Source: Strigamia acuminata (taxonomy: Eukaryota > Arthropoda > Chilopoda > Geophilomorpha > Linotaeniidae). Taken from it: a stretch of DNA of 64,000 nucleotides. This document shows positions 40,633 through 49,735 of the stretch, piece by piece. The position numbers and the translations under genes are program-made. The first letter of the stretch is position 1, and every line of letters begins with the position of its first letter. The stretch is taken from contig OX442321.1 in assembly GCA_949358305.1 (NCBI GenBank), positions 3,931,605-3,995,604 of the forward strand. Direction: 5' to 3'. The notes beneath the pieces are model-generated. The model was not told the DNA's origin. It was given only the letters and a program-made list of their open reading frames with translations, and made no database searches.

Positions 40633-41532
40633 TCAGTCGGTTCGGTTGTATTCCTCTCGTTTCAGTTCCCGCCCCACAAGCACCTTCTCAACTCGATCGC
40701 TCTGGTACAATATCAGCTTCTCGCAGGCCTCGTCATTGCTCGCTACTCGCTTAGTTCTCCCTCGTTTCTTGTTCCTCCGCCTTTTGGTTTGCTTCTCCCG
40801 CCCGTCGTTTGAATTCACGTCGACTTTGACGTCGGCAGTGTCCAAAACTGCGTCGAATCTGCCCAAAATCGCGTCGCTCGTTTCCTCATAGCTTGGTTGC
40901 GCTTCTCCGCACGGCCGCAATTCATCCACCTCGTCTTCATCGCGTTTGGCTAATTTGGCGTCCAATTCTGCCCTTTTTCCATCAAGCTCGACCAGCTTCG
41001 CATCAATCTCACCAATTTTCGTGTCCACTTCTGCCAATTTTGCGTCCAACTCTGCCAGTTTTTCGTCAAGTTTGGTATTTTTCCCGTCCAAATCGCTCCT
41101 CGTACGGCTGTCCGTGCTCCACGTGTCGTTTGCGTTGCTACGTGCTTCATCGTCGTCCGCTCCGCGATGTTGTGGCTGCATTTCCTCCGCACCTTTCTCT
41201 TCGTCCTCGTTTAAAATTTTCGGCAGGTTGTTTTCTCGCGTTTTTGAGAGCCCAGTCACGCCCAAATGGCCCAGCTGGTTGCGCCCCACATCGGCCGTGG
41301 TTGCCATCCGACACACGTTGGCGCGCACATTTACAACCGTTTCGACATTTAATCGGTATACGTCGCGCGCTTTGGTGGCAGTCATCAGCACTTGATCCCC
41401 GCTTGAAATCGTGCACACTCCGCTCCCAAAAGCAATTCTCAGTCCCGCATCGTCCAGCTTTGGCACAGAAATCAGATTGTAGCTTAGGTCGGGGATATAC
41501 AACACGTTTTTTTGCCACCAAATCGCGCTCAT
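40633..41532 (-). CDS. Cop1 distal ORF: protease end and coiled-coil tail
   Basis: The sense part starts just after a T7 run on the plus strand (41507-41513), where it takes over the frame from the gag-protease ORF. It begins with the end of the protease (KNVLYIPDLSYNLISVPKL) and the pre-integrase region (NQLGHLGVTGLSK). Instead of an integrase core it has an acidic linker and about seven heptads of the form LDAKLAELDAKLAE, a strong coiled-coil prediction coded by a 21-bp tandem repeat. A basic cluster (KQTKRRRNKKRGRTKR) and a short tail follow. RT and RNase H do not appear. The coiled coil might help the protein join Gag assemblies; this is inference. Confidence 0.65.
   Translation of the reverse strand: MSAIWWQKNVLYIPDLSYNLISVPKLDDAGLRIAFGSGVCTISSGDQVLMTATKARDVYRLNVETVVNVRANVCRMATTADVGRNQLGHLGVTGLSKTRENNLPKILNEDEEKGAEEMQPQHRGADDDEARSNANDTWSTDSRTRSDLDGKNTKLDEKLAELDAKLAEVDTKIGEIDAKLVELDGKRAELDAKLAKRDEDEVDELRPCGEAQPSYEETSDAILGRFDAVLDTADVKVDVNSNDGREKQTKRRRNKKRGRTKRVASNDEACEKLILYQSDRVEKVLVGRELKREEYNRTD
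40948..41078 (-). repeat. 21-bp tandem repeat coding the Cop1 heptads
   Basis: About six degenerate units reading, on the minus strand, GAxGCxAAxTTGGCAGAAxTx-type triplets. Each unit codes seven residues with Leu/Ile and Asp/Glu at fixed places. Confidence 0.65.
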
Positions 41533-42604
41533 CCGTGGTTAGTCGCACGTTCCCGGTCCCCATTATGTAGGCTTTTCGTCCATCAGCGAGCGTCACTCTG
41601 CTGCTCCCGTCGTCCTCTGCAAATGTCTCAAACAAGTCTCGATTGCCCGTCATGTGTCGTGTTGCGCCCGAGTCGAGGATCCATTGTCGTTTAGCTTCTT
41701 TGTCGGACCTAACCTGAAAGGAAAATTCATTATTTGTCTTCACAGCCCTGGCGCTGACGTCCGGCTGCTGTTCCTTCCTCGCGGTCTGCTTTGGTTGACT
41801 CTGGCTCGTGTCGTTCATGCTCTTGGTTCCGGCTTGTCCCCGACAGTTTCTGGCGATGTGCCCAAACTCCAGACAGTTGTAGCACTTCACGTGCTTCATG
41901 TCTCGTCTCCGATCATTGTTTTGTTCATTGTTCTGCTCGCCGTTTCCGTCGCTGTTGCGTTGATCGCCCCGATTGTTGCCGTTCGTGCGGTGCGACAAGT
42001 TCACCTTGTGCAGCTTTTCGATTATTTCGTCGTCACCCGTCTGGAGCGACTCCTCCTGCAGGATCATGTGGCGTAGCTTGACCATCATCACCGCGTCGTC
42101 GTCGCACAAGTCGAACGCCCTATGAATGCTGTGGTAGGCTTTCGGCAGGTTTTGGATTATCATTGTTCCCACCTCTTGTTCGGAAATTTCGCCTCCAACA
42201 GCTCGCAGCTGGTTTACCGTGGACTCCATCCGTTGTAAAAACTTCATGGCCGTCTCCGCTTTTTCCCAGCGCATCCTGGTCAGCTCTCTCCGCAAAATTG
42301 TCTGCCGTTGTCGTGCTCGTCCTCGGTGCACCTCCTCCAACTTCTCCCAGCACTCGCGGGCCGTGTCCTTGTTGATCACGTACACTGTCTGTGCTGGCGA
42401 CAAGGCTTGCACGATTGCGTTCATGGCCTTTTCGTCCTTGCCACGCCACGCGTTTCTTGCCGCCGCAGGTCCGTTTGCAGGTGCCTCGTCAACGATGACC
42501 GTCCACCATTCCGACTTCTTCAAAAAGACTCGCATCTTGAACGCCCACGTGGCGTAGTTTTCATCCTCCAGCTTTTCGATCCTCATCGCATCTCTGTCCG
42601 CCAT
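41147..42604 (-). CDS. gag: Cop1 Gag and protease N-terminal part
   Basis: Copia-type Gag. It starts MADRDAMRIEKLEDENYATW, the conserved N-terminal L-x-x-x-NY-x-W region, followed by a UBN2-like core (WEKLEEVHRGRARQRQ, LPKAYHSIHRAF). A CCHC knuckle (CYNCLEFGHIARNC) lies about residue 240, and the protease motif WILDSGATRHMTG about 310. After the A7 run, corresponding to about residue 365, the frame is wrong and the last about 120 residues are not real. The reading moves to the distal ORF by one base. Confidence 0.85.
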   Translation of the reverse strand: MADRDAMRIEKLEDENYATWAFKMRVFLKKSEWWTVIVDEAPANGPAAARNAWRGKDEKAMNAIVQALSPAQTVYVINKDTARECWEKLEEVHRGRARQRQTILRRELTRMRWEKAETAMKFLQRMESTVNQLRAVGGEISEQEVGTMIIQNLPKAYHSIHRAFDLCDDDAVMMVKLRHMILQEESLQTGDDEIIEKLHKVNLSHRTNGNNRGDQRNSDGNGEQNNEQNNDRRRDMKHVKCYNCLEFGHIARNCRGQAGTKSMNDTSQSQPKQTARKEQQPDVSARAVKTNNEFSFQVRSDKEAKRQWILDSGATRHMTGNRDLFETFAEDDGSSRVTLADGRKAYIMGTGNVRLTTDERDLVAKKRVVYPRPKLQSDFCAKAGRCGTENCFWERSVHDFKRGSSADDCHQSARRIPIKCRNGCKCARQRVSDGNHGRCGAQPAGPFGRDWALKNARKQPAENFKRGRRERCGGNAATTSRSGRR

Positions 42605-42737
42605 TCTCGAAAGTTTTTCGGCAAGCTACCACGCGTCGGATTTTTAGGCCTAACGTCTCGTGGTCCGTTTGGCGGTCACTCCTTCGTCAAAACGCCCGGA
42701 AATTGATACGAATTGATACACTTACGCAGTGTTAGAT

Positions 42738-42754
42738 GCTTGGACCCATAACCC
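42738..42754 (-). promoter_or_regulatory. Cop1 primer binding site (initiator tRNA-Met internal)
   Basis: The plus strand GCTTGGACCCATAACCC resembles the anticodon-arm sequence of initiator tRNA-Met (GCTGGGCCCATAACCC). Drosophila copia is known to prime from this half-tRNA. Confidence 0.65.
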
Positions 42755-42756
42755 TT

Positions 42757-42982
42757 TGTTGGAATTCGAAAAGATTGGGAATACTCGGATGAAAAGAAAT
42801 GAAAAGGTTTATTTGCGCGAGATACACGACATACAGTCTCGGCCCTTTTTTGGAAGTGACCGGAAATCATTCTCGTGACGTAATACGTCGCCAGTTGAAA
42901 ATGCACCCAACTCCCCCTAGTGGTGGGAGACCCTCATTCGGGATTTCAAGCACATTGCGCCTGGTGACACAAAATGACAACA
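42757..42982 (-). repeat. Cop1 5' LTR
   Basis: It begins TGTTGGAATTCG and ends GACAACA on the plus strand, bounded by the CATTT duplication. Confidence 0.9.
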
Positions 42983-43684
42983 CATTTGTGACTTTCGCAA
43001 AAGCTTACGCTGCAAGTGTAACTCAAAGCAAAATTGATGAAGAGAATTTCATCCAAAAGTTAGTCGAAGAAGCTAACTTAAATTTGGAGCAATCCAAATT
43101 ATTAGAAAACATGTTATCCAAATATAAAAGGATTATTTCTAAAAATCCAGGCAAAACACACCTGGTTAAGCACAAAATTGAGCTTGACGCGGACAAACCC
43201 ATCCGTGTCCCCTTTGAGAGCATAAACCCTCAAAAAAGGGAAATAATCAGACAACTTTGTCAAGACATGATTGACAAAGGCGTAATCGTCAAAGCAGAAG
43301 GCGATTACGGGATGCGGCCAGTTCTAGTCATGAGACCAGGAAATGACCCGCGTCTGTGTATTGATTTTCGCCCCATCAATACACATACTAAGTACAATCC
43401 ACCTCAAATGCCAACAATTGAGGAGATCTTACGAGAAATCGGAGAGTTCGAATGGGTTAGTACTATAGATCTGACCAAGGGATATTGGCAGATAGAATTG
43501 CAACCTGAAGACAGAGAAAAGACTGCCTTCTGGAGTCCAATGGGGAGACTTATGTTTCTAGTAATGCCTTTTGGATTAGTAAACGCACCAACTACTTTCC
43601 AAGAATTAATGGAAAAAGTTTTGGGTGACGTTTATAGAAAATTTGCATGGGCATATTTGGATGACATAATTGTTGTATCCAAAT
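42983..43684 (+). pseudogene. pol: Gp Pol, reverse transcriptase first part
   Basis: It continues the reading interrupted by Cop1. RT blocks are well kept: KHKIELDADKPIRVPFE, RLCIDFRPINTHTKYN, STIDLTKGYWQIEL, LVMPFGLVNAPTTFQELM and the catalytic AYLDDIIVV. It is broken right after YLDD by a hAT MITE and resumes at 44185. Confidence 0.82.
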
Positions 43685-44184
43685 TAGACCTGTGCGCCAA
43701 AGTCGGCTTAGCCGATCCGGCTCGGCGGCTGGTCGGCTGGACCCCAGCCGCCGCCGCCGTCTGGCGATAAATTTCTAGCCGCCGCCGCCGGTGATTAGTC
43801 CGGCTGCAAACGGCTTGGAATTTTTTAAATAGACTATATTATAATTTTGGATTTTCTTTCTATTTTTTAAATTTTATCTCTGATTTGATTTTTTTTGTTT
43901 TCATTTTTTGGTTTGGACTCCAACAAAACGAAACGAATACGAAATAAACCTATGAAAACCTAGAAAAGCTCCAAACTTTGGAGGTTTTCTAGGTTTTCAT
44001 AGGTTTAAGCCGAAAAATTTCGGCTTAGCCTATCGGCTGGCTGGCCGCCGCCGATACCGTACGTCATCGGCTGAGCCGCCAGCCGCCAGCTCCTACGAAC
44101 GAAGCCGATCCGAGCCGCCGCCATCTCGTGGCGATCAGCCTCAACAAGCCGCCGCCGACAAATTGGGCTCGGCGCACAGGTCTA
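43685..44184 (+). mobile_element. hAT-type MITE, copy 1 (500 bp)
   Basis: Terminal inverted repeats TAGACCTGTGCGCC and GGCGCACAGGTCTA. An 8-bp duplication ATCCAAAT (43677-43684 and 44185-44192) fits the hAT superfamily. The ends are rich in GCCGCCGCC; the centre is AT-rich with palindromes. No coding capacity. It splits the Gp RT. Confidence 0.88.
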
Positions 44185-44527
44185 ATCCAAATCGTTCGAA
44201 GAACACGTTAAACATTTAGATATAGTGTTTAAAAAATTGGCAGAAGCTAATTTACATGCGCATCCTGGCAAGACGCATCTCTGTAGAAAGGAATTAATTT
44301 TTCTAGGCTACAAAGTAGGAGTAGAAGGACTTGCAGTTGACCCTAAAAAAGTCGCTGCAATTACGCAATTTCCGGCTCCTACCAATCTAAAAGAATTGCA
44401 AAGATTTCTAGGCATGGTGAATTTCTTTCACCGCCTAATCAAGAACCTGGCCACAGTTGCAGAACCGTTAAGGCCACTCTTGAAGAAGGATGCAGATTTC
44501 GACTGGGAATTGCACCATCAAGGTTAG
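44185..44527 (+). pseudogene. pol: Gp Pol, reverse transcriptase last part
   Basis: RT thumb and connection: FEEHVKHLDIVFKKL, KTHLCRKELIFLGYKV and LKELQRFLGMVNFFHRLI. It stops after FDWELHHQG. RNase H and integrase are absent; the next bases already look like 3' untranslated sequence, so the 3' half of pol was lost by deletion. Confidence 0.8.
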
Positions 44528-44714
44528 TCATAAGAGGAGGAAACATGTGGGTTAGGCCCACCAGCCCACCAGCTGTTTTCAACAGGAAATACGTCCTGTG
44601 AAGAGTGAGAACTCTTCAGTTTAAGTCTCATGTTCATCCAGTCAAGTCATACAAATCTACCCCTGAAATATTCAATTCTCTGTTAGATTTGTGACATTTG
44701 GAAACACATTTAAG
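44528..44714 (+). other. Gp 3' end remnant
   Basis: Noncoding. It ends CACATTTAAG, followed by GGGGATT in the next element. TTAAGGGGGATT resembles the polypurine tracts of the Gq elements, so this could be the Gp tract; the 10 bases CACATTTAAG also recur at 46118. Confidence 0.4.
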
Positions 44715-46117
44715 GGGGATTCATAACTGGCGCGAAATGAATTGGCGCGGAATTAATTTTTTTACAGACCCGTTATTTCAGTAAATTGAACTGGCGCGGA
44801 ATGAATAAGCGCGGAATTTTGAATTCAATTGTTGAATTAGCGCGATATGCCAACATTGTCAACTGAATGAGCGCGAAATTTGTTAAAATTTGGAACTGAA
44901 TTAGCGCGGAATTTGTTAAAATTTGGAACTGAATTAGCGCGGAATTTGGACAAAGTTTGGAACTGAATTAGCACGGAATTTGGACAAAAGTTGGAACTGA
45001 ATAAGCGCGGAATATGGACAAAAGTTGGAACTGGATAAGCGCGGAATACGAAAAGCAATACAAGTTTTTAATTTGTTGTTTTCCAATCGAATTTACTTAT
45101 TTTCGTGGTTTTTAGGCTTTTAAAGTCAATTTTGGACGTTTTTTCAACCAAAATTCTCACACTTGAAAAATGTTCGTTTAACGACACGATTCGTCCAATT
45201 AGTGACCTTCGTTAAGTTGGCCCCCCCCCCTATGTCCAATCCAAAAAATTTATTGGACTAGATATAGCCCTTTCAATGGACATAATTGGACTTCGTTTGT
45301 TACATTAAACAAATATAACAAACGAAAAACCGAAATTGTAATTGCTGACAAAAATTGCAGTTTTGAATAAGAGCCGCAGCTCTTAATTGATAAAATACGG
45401 TAGTCATTTTTTCTTTAAAAAATCGGTGATTTATGTCATGTTCACCATTTTATTTCAAATTTCTAATTTTAAAATGCATGTCTTCGTAATTAAACTTGGG
45501 TATTTTTTTGAAAAACCGATTAACTTTCATGTTCACCATTTTCATTTTGAATTTCGATTGACCACGAATTGTAAACAAACTAGAGCTTTATCTGGCGGAA
45601 GCCGTGACCAAAATAGAAGTTAATTTTGAAATTTAAAAAAAAAGACTAATTTTAAAAATTGACATTTAGGAATATTTAACACATGAATCCTATGTGTAAT
45701 CTGCCGCTGAAAACGTTGGCGTCCTTATATTTCTCATTAAATTTAGTTAAAAGGAAGAAATTAGCAAATTACGACGAAAATTGAACAAACGCTCATTGCA
45801 GTGAAGCCCCCTCCCGTCTCCTAGCGGAATTCTCTACAGCACACCATTCCGCGCTCAGGCAATTCACGAACTGAATAAGCGGGGAATTCTCTACAGCACA
45901 CCATTCCGCGCTCAGGCAATTCAAGAACTGAATAAGCGCGGAATGGTGTTCTGTAAATAATTCCGCGCTTAGTCAGTTCTGGAATTGCCTGAGCGCGGAA
46001 TTCTCATTACCACAACTGAACAGGCGCGGAATGATCAGCCGAGAACTGAATAAGCGCGAATGAATAAGCGCGGAATTTCTTTCCGCGCTCATTCATTCCG
46101 CGCCAGTTATTGTAACC
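44715..46117 (+). mobile_element. Foldback-like element of GCGCGGAAT repeats (1403 bp)
   Basis: Opposed arms share ATAACTGGCGCG.AATGAAT at their outer ends. Each arm is an array of about 20-35 bp units around GAACTGAATTAGCGCGGAATT: left arm about 44722-45055, right arm about 45825-46110 in mixed orientation. The central about 770 bp is AT-rich without a supported gene. CACATTTAAG on both sides (44705-44714 and 46118-46127) looks like a 10-bp target duplication. This suggests a non-autonomous Mutator/foldback-type DNA transposon. The family assignment is inferred from duplication length and arm structure only. Confidence 0.68.
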
Positions 46118-46127
46118 CACATTTAAG

Positions 46128-46850
46128 CTCATTCTTGCAATAATATCAAAATTATTGTGAGAGCACTTCTTACTGTTGTACAGTTACAACAGGGAGATAT
46201 TTCTTCTTGCCGTAAGCACACTTGCGGTGGGATTTTCCAGTCTTGCCTGGCTGCAATCGCCAGAGTGGGATTTATTCGCGACGAGCGAGTTGCGAGCCAA
46301 GTCAAGTCACGAAGATTCGAATGAGAAGTGAGAGAGTAGACGAACGGAAATTAGTCCGATTCATCCAGCAGTCCGCCGAGAAGTCGAGCTGTATCGGAGC
46401 GTTTCCACAAGAAGATTGAGTCACGGAATTTGTCCGTAATCGAGATACGACGTCGGTACGAGAGTCGAGACGAGCGTCGTAGAAAGAGCCGTAAATTTGC
46501 GACGAGAACAAGCCGTTATCGCCGCCGAAACCACGGAACGTCAAGTCAACGTTTCAGCGTTATTAGAAGCCATTTTATCATTTCCAATTTCATTCTATTT
46601 CTTATTTCATAACTAGTCAATTATTTAACGTATATTATAAGTAATGTCTATCATTGTAAATTCTTCCTGTTATTCTAAGTCAGAATAAATAAGTTAAGTT
46701 TAATAGAGATATTTTTATTTGATAAGTCTAGTCTTAGCATTAATGAGAAAGAGTTATTGCTTTATTAATTTAGAGTAATAATTCCGGCTCATTACATGAT
46801 AAGAATATTTTAACTTATCTGATCTCAAAGTTAAACTATAGGACTACACA
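46128..46850. other. Unassigned region, LTR-like in look
   Basis: A GC-richer block (about 46250-46560, many CGAG steps) is followed by AT-rich sequence with AATAAA near 46684. It could be an eroded LTR of Gp, but I could not align it to 21615-22163. No gene seen. Confidence 0.25.
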
Positions 46851-47027
46851 ATGCACCTCAAATTGATTTTGGCTTTATTACTGATTATATTTGCATTACT
46901 ATTTGGCTTCATGAAAGTTGGCCTAGATGCACTTGCTCAGGAAATATTTGAGGGGATCAAACTTTTGGTCCACCCTGTATATGACTTTTTCGTGTGGGCT
47001 GTGCCGCAACATAGTGCCATCTCTTGA
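46851..47027 (+). CDS. Possible 58-aa hydrophobic small protein
   Basis: ATG to TGA. MHLKLILALLLIIFALLFGF is a strong membrane or signal-anchor segment, followed by an amphipathic-looking stretch (DALAQEIFEGIKLLVHPVYD) and a short tail. No family is recognised. The ORF is short enough to occur by chance in AT-rich DNA. No promoter or splice signal decides the matter. Confidence 0.28.
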   Translation: MHLKLILALLLIIFALLFGFMKVGLDALAQEIFEGIKLLVHPVYDFFVWAVPQHSAIS

Positions 47028-47932
47028 TGGGAATTGCTTTCTACTGTGGCATTACTTATTTTTAGCGAAGTGGCTACATTCACGTCGGACGTGAACGTAT
47101 TATTTTCATGACGCGCTGTGATTGGTTGAGAGATGCATTAAAATATATTGATGAAAATCCTCATCCTGTCGACTTTGCTAAAAACGGATAAGGTTATATC
47201 GTGACCTTCGTTTCGGCTCCAAAATCATCAAGTTTACATGCAGACAAAAATTTAAAAAATATGTGAGATTACTAAACTGGCATCGGTCTTTCTTTTAAAA
47301 AGAAAGTAGAAGTTTCTATCTTTAAAGGTTTATTAGCTGCAAGTAGAAATCCAAACCCCTACTTTTCAGTGAGAAAAATTTTGCCAGACATTATTGCATT
47401 ATTGCATTATTGACTCTACTACAAAACTAATGAATAAGTGTGAACAGTCTAATCACACTTGTAAAAATTAGACTTCCTAAAAGTCAGAACTTCTACATAA
47501 GTGGTTCAAGTGTGAATCACGCATTAGATACCTCTTTTTTCAATGATTTTTTCCTTTGTGTTTCTTCATTTCGCCACCGCTTAGCGCCGTTTCTTGTGCT
47601 TGGGAATCGGTCTTTTCTTCTTCCTTCATTCAATTTCACAAATTTTTCAAATTTTTGATAACAATTAACTAAATTATGACCTTACCCATTTTCCCTTTTA
47701 ATTATAGTGTTCTGGGTAGCTTTCTTGACCAAACAACCGTCTTTTTCTAGTTGTCGCCTAACTTTTTTTGGAAACTTTTGTTTCTCACTCTTTCTCTTGG
47801 ATTTAAATGTTGTTAATACCTCTTTTCAATTCTACATGTTCTGTCAATTCCTGATTGTCAGAACACAGCAAACAAAATAGAATACCAATAATGATAAAAA
47901 AAAATTATCTCACAGCGTGGTGACCCGGTAGT
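47028..47932. other. Unassigned noncoding stretch
   Basis: AT-rich. It holds the second copy of the 84-bp dispersed repeat; nothing else could be assigned. Confidence 0.3.
47113..47196 (+). repeat. 84-bp dispersed repeat, copy B
   Basis: Partner of 12795-12878 in the same orientation, roughly 80-85 per cent alike by eye. Confidence 0.65.
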
Positions 47933-48411
47933 AGACCTGTGCGCCGAGTCGGCTTAGCCGACTCGGCTCGGCGGCTGGCCGGCTTGACCCCAGCCGCCGC
48001 CGCCGTGTGGCGACAATTTACAAGCCGCCGCCGCCGGTAATTGGTCCGGCTTCAATGGCTGCAAATCGTTTTTGCTACATCTTCGAACGTTATGTGTACG
48101 TTCCGTGCTCTCTGTAGTGTAAAAAGAAAGAAAATCCAAAATTTGGTTGTTTTATTTGCTAAACAACTCAATTTTGGATTTTCTTTCTTTTTTATTTCAT
48201 TTATTTTTTATTTTGGGGTTTTTTAGTGGTTTTTAGAGCCAAAATTTCGGCTGAGCCGATCAGCCGGCTGGCCGCCGCCGATACCGTATTGGATCGGCTG
48301 AGCCGCCAGCCGCCGGCCCCTGCGAACGAGTCGGATCCGAGCCGCCGCCATCTCGTGGCGGCCAGCCGAAACAAGCCGCCGCCGAAAAATTGGGCTCGGC
48401 GCACAGCTCTA
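47933..48411 (+). mobile_element. hAT-type MITE, copy 2 (479 bp)
   Basis: Same family as 43685-44184: TAGACCTGTGCGCC left end, GGCGCACAGCTCTA right end with one mismatch, and the same GCCGCCGCC-rich subterminal blocks. The flanking octamers (CCCGGTAG and GAAGGTTG) differ, so the insertion site was rearranged or one side was lost. Confidence 0.8.
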
Positions 48412-48595
48412 GAAGGTTGACATTTATTTCATGGCGCATAAATCTGAGGCGGTTGGAAAAGTTTCGGGAAAATCTAACCAGATTGGAAACAAAAACGGGA
48501 AAGAAAATAAAGACCCTTCGAACTGATAACGGCCTTGAGTATTGCAATGAAGAGTTCGATAAAATTTTCATAGGTAATATACCGAGCGCGACGTG

Positions 48596-48716
48596 TAATT
48601 GTCGGGATAATTAGGTCAGCACGAATCTTCTTGCCTGATAAGATCACGAGTGCCCGTTAGGGCACGAGTGATCTTATCTGACAAGAAGATGAGTGCTGAC
48701 CTAATCCCGACAATTA
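48596..48716. repeat. 121-bp near-perfect palindrome
   Basis: Arms 48596-48655 and 48660-48716 around a GTTA loop. Shared blocks are TAATTGTCGGGA, TTAGGTCAGCAC, ATCTTCTTG and GATAAGATCAC, with GTGCCC next to the loop. Mismatches are short and mostly two-base. Confidence 0.85.
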
Positions 48717-48738
48717 CTAAAGCGCGAGGTGTATTTGA

Positions 48739-49141
48739 TACGAGAATTTACCGATAGAAACTAACGAAGATCGTCAATCGTATCCAAACTGGCCTCGCCC
48801 CATCGTAAAGAAGCGGCCGCCTTGATAGCCGCAAAAGAAAAAAGGCCTAACAAAACAACAATCGTTTTGCCGACCAATCCCGATGCGCGTAACAAACCGC
48901 AATTGACGTTTGAAGCTTGGTTCAGAAAGGCCCCACCGGGGGGCGCAAAGCAAGAGAAACATTGACCGGGAAGAGTGAAAAGAGCACATGGCGCAAGAAA
49001 TCTCTTCCCGGTAAGCACCAATCAGACGTCAAAAGCGGTTTGTTACGCGCCTCGGGATTGGTCGGGAGAACGATTGTTGTTTTGTTAGGCCTAATCTCAT
49101 TCGTAGTTATTTATAGCCCATGCTAGTGGTAAATTCTCAAA
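48739..49141. mobile_element. Inverted-repeat element, probable MITE
   Basis: GAGAATTTACC.(A/C)TAG occurs at both ends in opposite orientation. Inner arms of about 85 bp (48839-48925 and 49018-49107) share GGCCTAACAAAACAACAATCG and GACCAATCCCGA. No coding capacity. It lies inside the copia integrase remnant. Confidence 0.6.
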
Positions 49142-49735
49142 GAAAAATGAATTTCTCACCATCACTGCTGTATACACCCCATAGTAAAATGGAGTCTCCG
49201 AAACACTAAACTAAACATTGTTGGATTTGATACGATCAAGTTTGAAACAAGCTCAATTGGGGACCAACTTTTGGGCTGAAGCAGCCAGCACTGCACTTTA
49301 TGTAAGAAATCAGACTGTAATGCACGTTACCAGTGAAAGAAAACCTTCAGTAAAGCATTTAAGGATTTCTGGATGCAATGCAGTGGTGCATATCCCATTT
49401 CAAAAAAGATGAAAATTGGATAATCACAGGAAAAAATGCATTTTTCTTGTACAATTCAGTTGGGGAGAAGACGTCGTCTATGAAATCCCAAGAAAAAGGA
49501 AGTAATGACTTCAAGGGATGTCATCTTTAAGGAAAACAAATTTGGTTTCAACGAAACAAACAAAGAAGATGGAAAAGAAGTCATGACACTTATCTTCAAA
49601 TACGAAAAAGAAGCCGCCAGCACAGGGTTAAAATTGAGAAAATATGACAAAAACATTACTTCCGTTCACGCGTCATCTGATCTCGAATTTAAAAGCGCTG
49701 CCGCGATATTGGAACCCACCATTCTACAAAATTAA

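Larger units (their letters stand above)
40093..42982 (-). mobile_element. Cop1, internally deleted copia element
   Basis: It has LTRs of 225 and 226 bp (TGTTG..CAACA), CATTT duplications (40088-40092 and 42983-42987), an initiator-tRNA half-molecule primer site and a GGTGAAGAAGGTG polypurine tract near 40320-40335. Integrase core, RT and RNase H are absent. The LTRs differ at several positions, so it is older than Gq2 and Pao1. Confidence 0.92.
48412..49735 (+). pseudogene. Decayed copia integrase fragment
   Basis: It begins VDIYFMAHKSEAVGK right at the MITE edge, then TGKKIKTLRTDNGLEYCNEEF (48505-48560), the integrase catalytic block of copia elements. The sequence is interrupted by palindromic insertions and returns near 49170. 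LLDLIRSSLKQAQLGTNFWA and KPSVKHLRISGCNAVVHIP are the conserved end of integrase. VMTSRDVIFKENKF (about 49501) is the segment just before RT. Stops and frame changes are frequent. It is unrelated in position to Cop1, which lacks this part. Confidence 0.75.

Noticed and set aside
45387-45623. 78-codon ORF in the centre of the foldback element
   Set aside because: Composition is that of AT-rich noncoding DNA, and the region contains a small duplication; no family resemblance.
46128-46800. Possible 3' LTR of Gp
   Set aside because: Only short words are shared with 21615-22163 and the order does not hold, so the pairing is not supported.
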